Assembly (NCBI RefSeq): GCF_029227915.1
Contig: NC_079877.1
Span: 25,879,851-25,943,850 of the forward strand
Origin: Hydractinia symbiolongicarpus
Taxonomy: Eukaryota; Cnidaria; Hydrozoa; Anthoathecata; Hydractiniidae
Length of the DNA stretch: 64,000 bases
Direction of reading: 5' to 3'
Under the pieces are notes generated by a model. The model was given only the letters and a program-made list of their open reading frames with translations, searched no databases and was not told the origin of the DNA. Below, one piece after another: positions 18,670 to 29,646 of this stretch. Within the stretch, counting starts at the first letter, position 1. Each line of letters opens with the position of its first letter. The position numbers and the translations under genes were made by a program.

Positions 18670-20200
18670 CATTGGAGTACTGAAAAAATATAAGAATTTA
18701 ATTTTTTAGTTTTGGAAAGTTTTATGTATCAACATTTGGTATGGAATTTTTCTTATATAGATCATTTATCTTATAATTTTAACATAAGGCGTATCTATTA
18801 TATTCCGGAACAGATAACGGCATCAGAACGGCATCAAAAAAAATTAAATTCCAATATTTCTTTAACCGTACGAAATACGCTTAGGGCATCAGGTAAAGGA
18901 TATGAGGGAGCATGGGAACTTTCTTCATCTGACGTTCTCCGAAATTCGAAAACAGTAAAAGGTAGATAGGTAGGTAAGGCTAGGTATTTGGAACTAGGTA
19001 AACCTACAGTGTATCATAGAATCAAATGCGATGTAAACTTGACAGAACAGTTTCAAATTATAAGTGGACAGTTCAAATAATGATAGGGTCTTGTGACAAA
19101 TATGTCCAGTCCAGTCCGTTTTTTTGTTGTTTTTTTACTTTAGGTCATCTTACATTGAAAAATTCTATTAAACACCAAATTTAATAGCATGAACATCAAT
19201 AATACTGTAAAGCGAATCTTTCTATCTTCTTTCGATTAAAAAATTGTCTTGCAGATATAAGATTCCCAATAAAGTCATTAAACATACTTCATTGTGTAAG
19301 TGAGAAACTAAATCATGTTGTAAAATGAGAGAAAAAGACCGATTGTTATATATTAACCATCGACGAATAGTATAGCTACAGTAATTCAATGTCCTCAAAT
19401 CATTTGCTCACTTACTTAGGTATATTTCTACTTCATCTGAATTTACTTGTTATATCTAAGTTAAAATACGCTTTTTGAATCAGATTTTATGGAAACCTAG
19501 AGATCAATTTTGGACTAAATTTCTTGAGCTGTATCTTATGAAACGATGTGGTAAGATATGTTCTGAAAATATAACACCGTGTAGTTTGGTTATTCATGTC
19601 CCAAACGGCTTCATTTTAATTTCGAGTTTTTCGAGACACGGATTTTGTTTCCATTGCTATATACAACTTAAGTATTTACACATCTTTCTAATATCTCAAA
19701 TTACGTCCGATACTTGCGACAGAAGATAAATAAATAAAAAAAAATCACAATTTTCCTTAAGATTTGACCTAGTCCTATGAATAATCTTCAGCGATTTGAA
19801 TTTAACTTACTTGTAGTAGAAGTTTTTATATTTCTTTGCGCCGTATTAGAACTTTTAAGCCCAGACTAATTCTTTTCTGCAATCAAACATTCAACTTAGC
19901 CTTGCTTGTTTTTTGTTCTTCATTACAAAAAAAAATAATCGTGTGTAACTAGGAATTGATGGATGCAGAAATAGTTCGGAACAAAAGTGTATAAATATTT
20001 ATGACCTACCAGGAGATATAAACATCATAAGAGAAACAAAAAATAAAATTATGTTGGCAGCCATATCTGTGTTTTTAAATTTTGTAGCCAGCTATGTGTA
20101 AAAGTCTGATTTAATTTTTAACCGTCAGTAAATTAAACTTTAAAAAAAATTTATGAAAAATTGATTAGCTTATAAAATAGTGTCGAATAAGTTTATTCAT
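18670..20200. other. intergenic sequence without recognisable gene
   Basis: Short ORFs (for example 18712-18969 and 19475-19729, plus strand) lack homology that I can see. A ~60-base motif at 20005-20070 is shared with two other places (28389-28461 and 34400-34462). Confidence 0.3.
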
Positions 20201-20204
20201 TTAG

Positions 20205-20460
20205 ATTTTCTTGCCAATATTGCACGACTCGTCTTCATATAAACATTCCCGCGGCCCTGCTGCTTTATTTTGGACCCCGGAAGACCCCGTTTTTTACGGC
20301 TTAGTTTTTACCGCCCACGCGTTATCAACCAATGACGAGGCTCGATTGTCACTAATCCAAGTTCTTTGCAGCCTCAACAAGCCGACGGAGGACCCATGCT
20401 TAACTTACGAAGGTCATTTTTGGTTTAACAGTGATGTTGTGAGGTTTGTTTGTAGGTCTC
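20205..20460. other. locally GC-richer patch
   Basis: The patch is clearly richer in G, C and CpG than its surroundings (for example CCCGCGGCCCTGCTGC, CCGCCCACGCG). An open plus frame of 119 codons covers it but has no recognised motif. It may be an old insertion or a promoter-like CpG patch. Confidence 0.3.
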
Positions 20461-20639
20461 CTTTCGATCCTTTTCTCTCTAACTACTTTGTACCTATAGG
20501 AGTATTTATTTTCTGTGTGTTTTCACATGTTAAGGTTAATACTTTATCACGTTTTCTAGCCATGTATTAATCTTCAACAAACCAGTTTTAAGTGTTTAGC
20601 TAACTAAAAACGTAGATTGTGAAACAACATGCTTAAGGC

Positions 20640-21180
20640 GGTTTCCTGAATTTTTTTTAACCGAAGTTGCGATAAGTTTCCATAAAATTGTGTTACACCT
20701 ATACTCATGTGCAACACGGTTTACCTGTACTAAGCGGTCCAGTGTCACGACTAATTTGTTACTGTTTACTGAAACTTAATCAGCACAATAAAATAATATT
20801 GACTAATTGTTTTTGCTATGACGGGGTAAGAACGGGTTGTAAACTGTGCTTTTATTTTGGCTAAAGTTGCAGTAAAGTTATATATTCCAAAGTACATTAC
20901 AACCGAAACACTATAATGTTGTGTGCGCTTTACTCTATTCATAACATATATACTGCATACCTGTACTAAAGTGCTCCACCTAAATGTGTAACATTGTTTG
21001 CCGTTTTTATTCTGCGCTCCACTTGGCCTTCACTGCTAGGCTGCACAGTCTCACGACATAATATGTACCCGTACTAAAGCGCTTTACCTGACCGTGTTTG
21101 CGGTTCTTATTAAGCGCTTCAGGGCGTTCAACAACAGTAACTTTTGGCTTAAACCAGCGTTTCGACGCTGGATCTCCCGG
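20640..21180 (+). repeat. TACTAAGCGCT-core repeat family, copy block 2
   Basis: Same unit order as at 12400-13020, with cores at about 20716 (CTGTACTAAGCGGTCC), 20962, 21070 (CCGTACTAAAGCGCTTTACC) and 21108 (TTATTAAGCGCTTCAG). It directly abuts the Helitron-like array at 21185. Confidence 0.6.
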
Positions 21181-21184
21181 CTAG

Positions 21185-21985
21185 TCTCTTTGATAATAGC
21201 TGTATTTCGCCTGTCTGTTTGTGCGCGGGAAAAAAAGTCGTGTTACAGAAACACGAAATGCGATATATAAAGGACGGACGACCCCGTGGATTTTTCCACG
21301 AGCCACCGACTAGTCTCTTTAATAATAGCCATATTTTTTTTGTCTCTGCGTGGACCCCCCGCTGAGTTAGAAAATCGTGCTACGGAAACACGAATATCAA
21401 ATTGTTATATCTGTGATTGGTCGAAGAAGGATATTCTTTGAGATAAACTAAGACTAGATTTGCATATGAAATCTGTTAAGTGCACTGTGAGCTGTGACAC
21501 CATATTGGATCATTTCAAAGCAAGAGAGAGTCAGAAGTCACGGCACACGACATACGTAAACATAATAAATAAAACTACGTGAGCCGGATATACTACACAA
21601 ATGCGATATATTTCTATCAACTTTTTTGCGACGGGTAAAATTAAAGGACGTGCGACCCTGTAGATTTTTCCACGGGTTAACGACTAGTCTCCTTAATAAT
21701 AGCCGTATTTTGTCTGTCTGTCCACGAAAGACGCGTCCTGTTACGGAAACATGAAATGCGATATATAAAGAACGGGCGACCTCGTGGATATTTCCACGGG
21801 TGACCGACTAGTTATAATATATTAGCCGTATTCTGTCTGTATCTGCGCAAAATGGTACCCCAAGTAGGGAAACACACAAAATGTGGTATATAAAGGACAA
21901 GTGGACCCGTGGACTATCCACGGGCCTCGACTAGTCTCTTTATTAACAGCTGTAATCTGCGTGTTGGATATGGTTGCGCGCAGCT
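21185..21985 (+). mobile_element. tandem array of Helitron-like units
   Basis: Four consecutive units and the start of a fifth: 21185-21313 (129 bp), 21314-21687 (374 bp with an internal insertion), 21688-21811 (124 bp), 21812-21934 (123 bp) and 21935 onward (truncated). Each intact unit begins near TCTCTTTAATAATAGCCGTA, has a GTCTGTCTGT stretch and a GTTACGGAAACACGAAATGC-like middle, then CGATATATAAAGGACGGGCG, and ends with the hairpin CCGTGGATTTTTCCACGG, a spacer and CGACTAG. Units join exactly CTAG to TC. This is a head-to-tail array of non-autonomous mini-Helitrons. Confidence 0.7.
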
Positions 21986-22179
21986 GTTTTTTTTTTAAAA
22001 AATCCTGGCAAAACCCCGCATAACTCGATTTCTAAAGACGAAGAAGTATCAAGCAATCTGAACTACGGCTATTTTGAAAGCTGTGGCGTTGAGATTGTAA
22101 GTCTATTTTTTTCTTTTAAAAAGTTTTTGTTTTTGTTTCTTATATGTTCTTACATCTTAAGATAAATATATTGTTACGG

Positions 22180-23180
22180 TTTCCTGAGTTTGTTTTAGCC
22201 GTAATTGCGAAAAGGTTTTTTAAAAAATGATATTACGCCTATACTTATGTGTGTCCGATTTTCCTGTACTAAGCGCTCAGTCCAGTGCTAACAACGTCCT
22301 GTTTCCTGTGTTTCTGTTTAACGGAAGTTGCGATTATTTTTTTTTCAGAAAAGGGTATTACACCTAGCTAGCTATATTGATGTGTGACATTGTTTACATG
22401 TACTAAGCGCTTAGCTTGGAGTAACCTTTTTTTGAACTTTCACTGGGAACATTCCCCGAAAAATAAAAAAGGTTGGCCAGCTTTTTTGCTTTGACTGTGT
22501 AGCAACGAATTGTAAACTGTGTTTTCGTTTCAGTTTAAGTTGTGGAAAGTTATTTTTAAAGTCGTGTGCACTTCACTTGATTTACTACATAATATATAGC
22601 TGTACTAAAGCGCTTTACCCGAATGTGTGTCACAGTTCACTCAACCAGACGGTCAACGACAGGTAACAAAGTTACTTGTGGCTTAACCAAGGGCGTTTCA
22701 ACAGAGTGTATCCTGTGTTTTGTAAACCAAAGATGCAATACTGGTTTTTTTGAAAAGCGTATTAAGCCTAAACGCATGTGAGACACGATTTACCTGTACT
22801 TAGCGCTCAGTCCAGTTTTACGATTAATTTGTTAACGTTTACTGAAACTTATTTCGCAAAATAAAATAATATTAACCAATTGATTTTGCTAAGATGGGGT
22901 AACAACGGATTGTAAACTGTGTTTTTTTCGCGTAAATATATATTACAACCGAAACACTAAAGTGTTGTGTGAGCTTTACTCGATTAACGACATACTGCAT
23001 ACCTGTACTAAAGCTCTCCACCTGAACATGTGCAACAGTTAATACTGTTTGCCTGTACTAGGCGTTCAACCTGATTCCACGATTAATTTTGAATTAAGGT
23101 GGAATTTGGGCGGAGATTTATTCGGCAAAATAGAGTAATATTAATCGATTGGTTTTGCTATCACGGAGTAACAACGCTTT
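22180..23180 (+). repeat. TACTAAGCGCT-core repeat family, copy block 3
   Basis: Cores at about 22265 (CTGTACTAAGCGCTCAGTCC), 22399, 22601, 22793 and 23003, with the same spacer phrases (AAAATAATATT, TTTTGCTA, GGGGTAACAACGGATTGTAAAC). About five units of 150-250 bases in the same orientation, strongly diverged. Confidence 0.6.
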
Positions 23181-23189
23181 CTAACTCTG

Positions 23190-25880
23190 TATTGCTACTT
23201 TCCCACATAGCAGCGAAAAATACAAATTACAGGCCACCCCATTCTCTGAAAATGCAAGAGTACAGTTGAGAGAAATCAATTATAGTGTGTTTGGTGTTTC
23301 TGAAAAATCCATAAATTAAGGCATTTGACCAAATTGCCTTATATGCTTATAAATTGCGATAAAATAGGTTGCAAATAGCAAGTGCGATAGAATTACAAAG
23401 TGCCACGGGATTACAATCCTATACAATTTGTGTTACCGTTTGAAGCCTGCTTCACGCCGTCCAGTTCAGTTGGATAGTTTTATAATACAATAGATACTGT
23501 GCGATTACATTATGCAGCACTTGAGACCTCTGTTTATTAATTTAGTTACGCTTATTAGTTTATCATTTGTACGTAAATATATATTTTAAATAGTACTTTT
23601 CATCAATTTAAGAATTGATGAAAATTTCACAATTTATTCTATTTAATATTTGCGCAAAAAATGTTTTCTAGAAAAGAGAGAGGGGAAGGGCATTCTTCCT
23701 GACACCAATTTTTTGATAATTTTTTTTGATTCGACAACAATCAAGAAAAACCAACCAATGACTCTTACCGTTCTACTTGCGCTAGCGCGAGTTCTTTTCA
23801 AACATGCTCATAATGTTCCGCGTCTTGGAAAAGAATGATAAAGAACAATTTCGCGCTTGCACCACATAGTGGATATCTCTTGTCTGCCAAATATGACAAG
23901 ATTTCACCTTCGCTACGGCCACCAACAAAGCTGCGTATTTTGATACATAACTTTGTCCGCTATAATACAGTTCTAGAAAGTTTAGGAGTATACACCTTTC
24001 CCGAGACTTATTCTTTTGATGTGCCGCAACTTTTTCTGTTGAGTTTTATGAAAAACGGACAACAGATTTGAATTCCTTATCAAAAATGTCATAAACAAAG
24101 AAAATTTCAAAACAATGCAGCAAGTAAACAACCTGCTATTCTAATTTAAAGATTGGTGGCATGTCCAACCTCTTTTTGAAAACGAGGCAAGACATGGTAA
24201 CTTGAGCATTAAGAAGACTTTAACCGTGATATATATCTCCTCAAAATAGCACTTTCTGTTGGCGTATCACGTTAAACTTTTACACATAAATTAAACAAAC
24301 TATGCTGAATTCAAATATGGTATTCATATTTTACGAGTTTAAAAAAAGTATGACTCATGGTCTCAGGAAAGGTGTATTGCATTGGTACATGTTGGTTTAT
24401 TGGCAGTGTATATATTTCAAGTTAAAAGCATCAATAATTCTGCACAAATGGATCTATTTATCTGTATCGTTAAAATGGCAATTGATCCCCGTAACAGCAT
24501 TAAATTATATGAATTTGGCTAATAGGGTATGTAAAACAATTGTCTGGGTACGGTTTTAAATTCATCCTAAAAAGCTTTGCATGCAAGGAGTCGGTATCAA
24601 TGATTTGAGTTGCATATTATCAAGGTAATAGAAGATTTCAATATTCTAATGGGTAGCAAAATACTACTTCCTCATTCCAACAGAATTTTCTTTTTCATCT
24701 GTTTTTACCTCGCACCTATGATAATGACGAAATTCAATACATAGAAAACTTATGTATCAGATAGAAAAAACTTCTGTGCTTTTAACTGGAATGATTTTGT
24801 ATTACTACATTCTACAACTGTTTCGTTACTGAAGCGTAAGTAATTTAAAAAATGACCTCCTCCCCACTCCTTTCGCAGCGTTACACTGACCAAAAATGCC
24901 CAGATATAATAGGGTTAAATGATTTTATTTCATCTAATTAGCCTCAAAATCTTTTAATTAATATAGGCCCGTCGTAAATATTAGTTTTCAACTAAATTCA
25001 GATGCTGTCCATTTCTTAGAAATTGATCAGAAATTTAATCTTTGACAGCAGTTTTTTTGAAAAATTAATCATATGGTCATCTAAGTTTAGAAATTACAAT
25101 AAGCTAACCCCATGATTTTTTTGTTTTACGCTTTCTTTTTTTTACGAAGCTATTAAAAATATTGCGTCAGCGTTGTTGATGACATGATTGATGACATGAT
25201 CAGTTAGATTTTGACGCGGTGAAAAAATCTTTGAAAAGGTTCGTTTGCAAGTTCTGCGTTCCTGTTACAAGCAGAAGTATAAAAAATAGTGACGCCAGCG
25301 CAAACTTATACAGCCGTCCCAAAGTGCCTTTGTGATTTGCGTAGAAAAGGGTGCTTAATGTATAGATAACGATTTAACATATGAAGTAACGCATAGTTGT
25401 AGTGTCCTCGTCTACTCCACTGCATATGCTAGGGATATCAATTCGGACCAATAGCGCTTTTAAAAATACTTTGTAAAAAAGTGAAGCGCTTATTCGAGAC
25501 AGGCGTTTATTCAAGCCATTACGGTATATAAAGTAAATGCAATTAGCTAATAATCTCATGTTTTTTTGTAAAGGTTTTTATCAAGTTTTGCTAACTTAGA
25601 AGTTTTTTAGGAACAAACGGGAGAAAAATTTAGTGGTGGAATAAAATCTGGCTTGGAGATGACGACCTCTTTCAAACGGACTTAAGTAACATCTCAGTTT
25701 TCAGCATTGATAATTACTTAAAGCTTTTGCTGAAATTTAAACAAGTTGTTTTCTAATTATTTTATAAAGGCTGGCGGAACGAAAACATTTTATTACAACA
25801 TTTTGTTTTTATGTTTGATGGAATCGAATTTGCGTATTTTGATCATACATTGTTGCTACAGTTCGATAGTTCATTTACTT
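23190..25880. other. long intergenic stretch, no supported gene
   Basis: Frames at 23650-24071 and 24302-24559 are open but show no family motif or convincing splice sites. No RNA gene seen. Confidence 0.3.
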
Positions 25881-25891
25881 GCATCTTCAAA

Positions 25892-26123
25892 ATGGAACGT
25901 AAAGCAGCAATGGCAATAGTGGTTGTTTTAAACGAGTTAGTTGGTTCTGACGACAAAAAAAACACACGAGGAAAAACAAGGCAATGGGTTAAGAGAAGAA
26001 GGCAATTGATTTTATAATACCATTGTTTAAGAACTAAATATGGAGGACCGGTTTGGTTTCAAGGAGATTTTACGGATGGCCCTTACAGAAAAACATATTT
26101 CAACACACATCTTGACTAAATAG
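25892..26123 (+). pseudogene. Harbinger (HARBI1-like) protein, N-terminal fossil
   Basis: From ATG 25892 the frame reads MERKAAMAIVVVLNELVG, then TRGKTRQWVKRRRQ, the kind of N-terminus found on HARBI1-type DDE proteins of invertebrates. It stops at ~26017. In another frame just downstream MEDRFGFKEILRMALTEK (about 26040-26095) continues the expected order, then a stop follows. The DDE catalytic domain is missing. It is a broken fragment of a Harbinger transposase-related gene with at least one frameshift. Confidence 0.5.
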
Positions 26124-26206
26124 GCTCCCAATAAGTTAACCTCCAATCCTGATGGGTTTAAAAATTACAGTTGCTTTTGTATATAATAATTATTAACAAT
26201 TAGTTT

Positions 26207-26483
26207 TTAAATACGGTTTGCAGTTTTTAGGTAAAGATTTAATGCAAACGCCATTAGAAGACGATATAGACAATAACACTTTACATGAACTTTCTCGTAG
26301 CCAATAGATATATTAAAATCGACCTTGACGACTTTCCATTTCAATTTTGTATTTTTCAAATATAATGCTGTAATTCTTGGCAGCTGCTTCTTCCTCGCTA
26401 TCAGTTCCGTTTTGGAAATCTCCTCGCCTGTTATAATATTGTGAATGACGAGTAGGATCCGAATCAAAATCAATAATCGCGTG
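26207..26483 (-). pseudogene. last exon of membrane-protein paralog, copy 1 (frame-broken)
   Basis: A minus-strand exon beginning after an AG acceptor (TTTATTTTACAG) with HAIIDFDSDPTRH, closely similar to HVIIDFDSDTSRH of the copy at 30612-31001, followed by RRGDFQNG (compare ERGDFQKG). In this frame a stop comes at 26313. The matching downstream part, KVVKVDFNISIGYEKV then RLLMAFALN, lies in another frame ending at 26207 and parallels KVVKATLNSPIGKNKV and RILMVFDAD of copy 2. So a frameshift separates them and this copy may not encode a full tail. The start is phase 0, matching the exon at 26644-26697. Confidence 0.6.
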
Positions 26484-26643
26484 CTGTAAAATAAACAAAT
26501 TGAGTCATGGTACTTTTTTTGAAATGCTGAATACTAAAGTAATTGAGCTTAATGTACTTATTTCAAAAAAGGTTCAGTCATTCATGTTTACTTTGTGTCA
26601 CTGAATAATATAAATATTATCACATTAGAACTCTTAACAACAC

Positions 26644-26697
26644 CTTTCGTGACGAAGGATATAATAGAGGACTATGCTTTTCTTCATGTTGTTTATT
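26644..26697 (-). CDS. 54-nt tail exon, copy 1
   Basis: Between an acceptor TTTCAG and a donor GTGTTG on the minus strand lie exactly 18 codons: NKQHEEKHSPLLYPSSRK. Near-identical 54-nt exons occur at 31391-31444 and 32124-32177. Both boundaries are phase 0, so the exon could be duplicated or skipped without a frame change. The conserved tyrosine (LYPSS) might be a phosphorylation or sorting site; this is speculation. Confidence 0.6.
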
Positions 26698-26820
26698 CTG
26701 AAATTTAAACGCATCAACTTTAAAAAAAAATTACAAAGTTACAGGCAAGGTTTGACAACACCTATTTTTAGTTATACTATCAACTTTTTCTTGTGTTGTA
26801 TTCTTATCGGCAATCTTCTG

Positions 26821-27214
26821 TTTGACGTAGGGAAACTTGTGTTTCACGTTGGCAAACTTGTGTTTCACATTGGCAAACTTGTGTTTCACATTGGTGAACT
26901 TGTGTTTCACATTTGTAAACTTGTGTTTCACGTTGGCAAACTTGTGTTTCACATTAGAAAACTTGTGTTTCACATTGGCAAATTTGTGTTTGACGTAGGC
27001 AAACTTGTGTTTCACCCTGCCAAACTTGTGTTTCACATTGGCAAACTTGTGTTTCACGTTGGTAAACTTGTGTTTCAAGTCAATAAATTTGTATTTCACA
27101 TTTGTAAACTTGTGTTTGACGTTGGCAAATTTGTCTTTCACATTGGCAAACTTGTGTTTGACGTTGGCAAACTTGTGTTTCACGTTGGAAAATTTGTGTT
27201 TCACTTTGACAATT
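26821..27214. repeat. 21-bp minisatellite, about 19 units
   Basis: Units of the form GTTTCACATTGGCAAACTT plus two bases, with single-base variants, repeat at 21-bp steps. As 21 is a multiple of three and the units lack stops, long frames are open on both strands (7-residue repeats such as KHKFANV on the minus strand and FHIGKLV on the plus strand). It lies in the intron between the transmembrane exon (27278-27374) and the 54-nt exon (26644-26697) of the minus-strand gene, so it is probably non-coding. Confidence 0.85.
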
Positions 27215-27277
27215 TATATTTTGCTTTGCAATGACACGCTCACGCTTAAATTTTAAATTTTTTTCAACAATACATAC

Positions 27278-27374
27278 CTCAGAAGATTTGCAGCATTCCC
27301 AAACACAGCGCAATAGAATTAGAACAGCAAAGCATCCAACAGCAAGGTGTATATCACCTATCTTCTCTGCCTCG
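27278..27374 (-). CDS. transmembrane exon of membrane-protein paralog, copy 1
   Basis: The minus-strand exon reads EKIGDIHLAVGCFAVLILL, then RCVWECCKSSE, and stops at a strong donor, GAG followed by GTATGT. It encodes one hydrophobic helix flanked by charged and cysteine residues (ECC could be palmitoylated). The donor is phase 0, which fits the 54-nt exon (26644-26697). The acceptor is ambiguous (AG at 27375-27376 or a few bases further in). An equivalent exon is at 32728-32825. Confidence 0.55.
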
Positions 27375-27670
27375 CTTAAAATTAAAATTGAAATGTAAGA
27401 AAAAATAAGATGAAGCGAATAACCTATCATTAATCAAAGAATCTACCAAAATATATTACTTTTCTTATCATCCTCGCACAAAACTAAAATTAAAATATAA
27501 TAAAGAAACAAAATAACGCGAATAACCTTTCAATAATCAAAGAATCGGTGAAAGTATAAACTGCCTAGCTGGTGCATTTTAAAAATAATAATAATAATTT
27601 AGAATATGTTAGCTATAATGTAACGAGTTAAAGTGAAAAATCATAATTTACAAAATAAATGTTAGTATAC

Positions 27671-27802
27671 CTAAGAAAATATACTGGACAAAAACAGTAA
27701 CATCTTCCAAAGTATAAACATTTTTGCAGAAATTTTCAGAATCAAAGGAATCTAACCAGATCAGTTCTATTGGATTGATGCAATTAGTTACTTGATCTTT
27801 AA
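27671..27802 (-). CDS. candidate extracellular exon upstream of transmembrane exon, copy 1
   Basis: Between acceptor CATAG and donor GTATAC on the minus strand is an open 132-nt segment reading DQVTNCINPIELIWLDSF, DSENFCKNVYTLEDV and TVFVQYIFL. Composition looks coding, with two cysteines. The phase can be made to fit the transmembrane exon only if the inner acceptor there is used. No domain is recognised. Confidence 0.4.
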
Positions 27803-27993
27803 CTATGGTTAGTTAAACTTGTATATAATAAGACGAAATTTGTACATTATTGATTTCTTGAAAATGGGTGCGTGAATACCCGAATCGTCGGAAACAATGT
27901 AGTTTTTTCTTCTTATCAATTTACTATCGCGGTGATTCTTCATCAGGTATAAGTAGTTACAAAGCTACCTAACAACAGTGAACAACAATGCAT

Positions 27994-28133
27994 TTAAATT
28001 TGCGGTTCATCACGAAAAGGGTCAAAATACTGGGTTTCAATCCATTCTGGACAAAAATACTTGTCCCCACAATACTCTCCTATGAATTTTGTTTGTAATA
28101 AAAACTGAATGACATCTGGGTAATTTGGATTTT
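27994..28133 (-). CDS. candidate terminal exon of unknown gene
   Basis: The minus strand after the acceptor CTGCCTTAAG is open for about 45 codons to a stop, with coding-like content: NPNYPDVIQFLLQTKF, GEYCGDKYFCPEWIETQYF, DPFRDEPQI. I do not recognise the family. It could end a small gene lying between the two membrane-protein paralogs or be a transposon remnant. Confidence 0.35.
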
Positions 28134-29163
28134 CTTAAGGCAGATTTAACCATGCCCTACCCGGAATTCTCTTTTGATAGCTTTTCATTGTTTTGGAGAA
28201 TTTAGTTAACACTTGCAGTAGAAGAGTTCTGAATAACGTGGTTTAATGAAATAAACTTTGAATTGCGTCCCAAATAGTAAAACGGTATACGTGGAACACC
28301 TACCATTTTTTTTAAAAAAATACAATAAAAATAATGATTTTGTACATTTATGGAAATTTATGGTAATAGCTAAAAAAAATATATATATAAATATTTGTTA
28401 CATATCAGGAGAATTAAAAGTAGCAACCAAACAAGCAGAACAGTATTGGCAGCCATTTTTGATTCTTGTTTTCAACAACCTCTTTTCCAATCCAGCAACA
28501 AACTCTTTGTAAGTTGTTTAAGGCAGCTTTATTAATTTGAAATGCCAATGAAAGTTTTTGTATTACGCAATAAAAATTTTAACAGATTCTTATTATGGTA
28601 CTCCCCATTGTACCTTATGTGTGAATGAAAATACAGCATGCAAAATATGTCAATTCCATTTGATTAAATCACCTCTACATAACTGCTAAACTAAAAAACA
28701 CCCAGGTGCTTTTTTTAAAATTCACGTTAATAAAGAATTAGACTTAAAATTTATCTTCATAGGAATCGTTATCGTTAGAAATCTTTTCGCTGTCACACGT
28801 TTTTGTCTTATACACATGAATTCAAAATTATTGGAGTTTAAGTTTGGATTTTTTGAATCTTTGAATTGTTTTTTTTATTTCCAGGATCACAAACATTCAT
28901 GTTTGCTTTTTGTAATTTACTGTAAAAATAAATTAAAAATGCTCAAAATTTAAGAACAAAATTATTCTTATATATAAAAAAAGTGTAATAAAAATTGTTT
29001 TTTATAAACCATCATTTTTTTCAGTCAATTGCATTTTTGGACAATTGCATGGCGTACAACTGACCTAAAAGTCTGCCGCCTAACCCCGACTATATCAGGG
29101 TCCACGTTATCGGGGCTGATTTTTTACAAACTATTCTTTCTTATTTTTTTATTTTTATTTGTT

Positions 29164-29378
29164 TTAGATTTGCAATGGAGAAACTGAAGATGTTGAATGA
29201 AACTAAAATAGGAGATGTGGTACATTTCAAAGTACCTGAAAGTAAAAGATTTGAAGACATACAGCTTTCTAAATTGACAGAATTAATTTTAGACCTACCG
29301 TCGTCAGATCTACGAAAAATGTTACTTCAAACCGTTGACTGCAACATTTCACTCATCTTTCCTAGGAACCAATGTGCA
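29164..29378 (+). CDS. candidate exon of unknown gene
   Basis: After a TTGTTTTAG acceptor at about 29166 the plus strand reads MEKLKMLNETKIGDVVHFKV then FEDIQLSKLTELILDLPSSD and LRKMLLQTVDC. The amphipathic, leucine-rich composition looks like real coding sequence. A possible donor (GCAG followed by GTTTAG) is at ~29380. Unknown function; no partner exons identified. Confidence 0.35.
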
Positions 29379-29436
29379 GGTTTAGTTTTATTATAATCAA
29401 ACATGTGCACCGTTCTACCTACAGTATATATCACTA

Positions 29437-29646
29437 TTATGCCTTCTTCCCTTTATTGCTTACGTAAAGAAAAACCAAACTGATGAAGATAGTTGCAATG
29501 GGCAACATGACAATCAATTGGATTTGAAATAGTTTTTCATTAAGTGTGCACCGCCTTGATTCTTTTGTTCTAAACCATATCATTACTAATACAACACGCA
29601 CTATCTTCTTAATAACGCACATTACAAGGGCATAAATGGTAAGTTG
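29437..29646 (-). CDS. candidate terminal exon with two hydrophobic segments
   Basis: The minus strand after the acceptor TTGTCCCAG encodes QLTIYALVMCVIKKIVRVV, LVMIWFRTKESRRC, then LIVMLPIATIFISLVFLYV and SNKGKKA with a stop. Two membrane helices and a lysine-rich end are visible. It could be the C-terminus of a small multi-pass membrane protein. No family recognised. Confidence 0.35.
   Translation of the reverse strand, partial: QLTIYALVMCVIKKIVRVVLVMIWFRTKESRRCTLNEKLFQIQLIVMLPIATIFISLVFLYVSNKGKKA

Noticed and set aside
20211-20570. 119-codon ORF in the GC-richer patch
   Set aside because: No family motif, no splice context and the ending is hydrophobic AT-rich filler. Recorded only as a composition anomaly.
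26674-27234. 186- and 157-codon ORFs with 7-residue repeats on both strands
   Set aside because: Both are explained by a 21-bp minisatellite whose unit has no stop codons. They lie in an intron of the minus-strand gene and show no start context.
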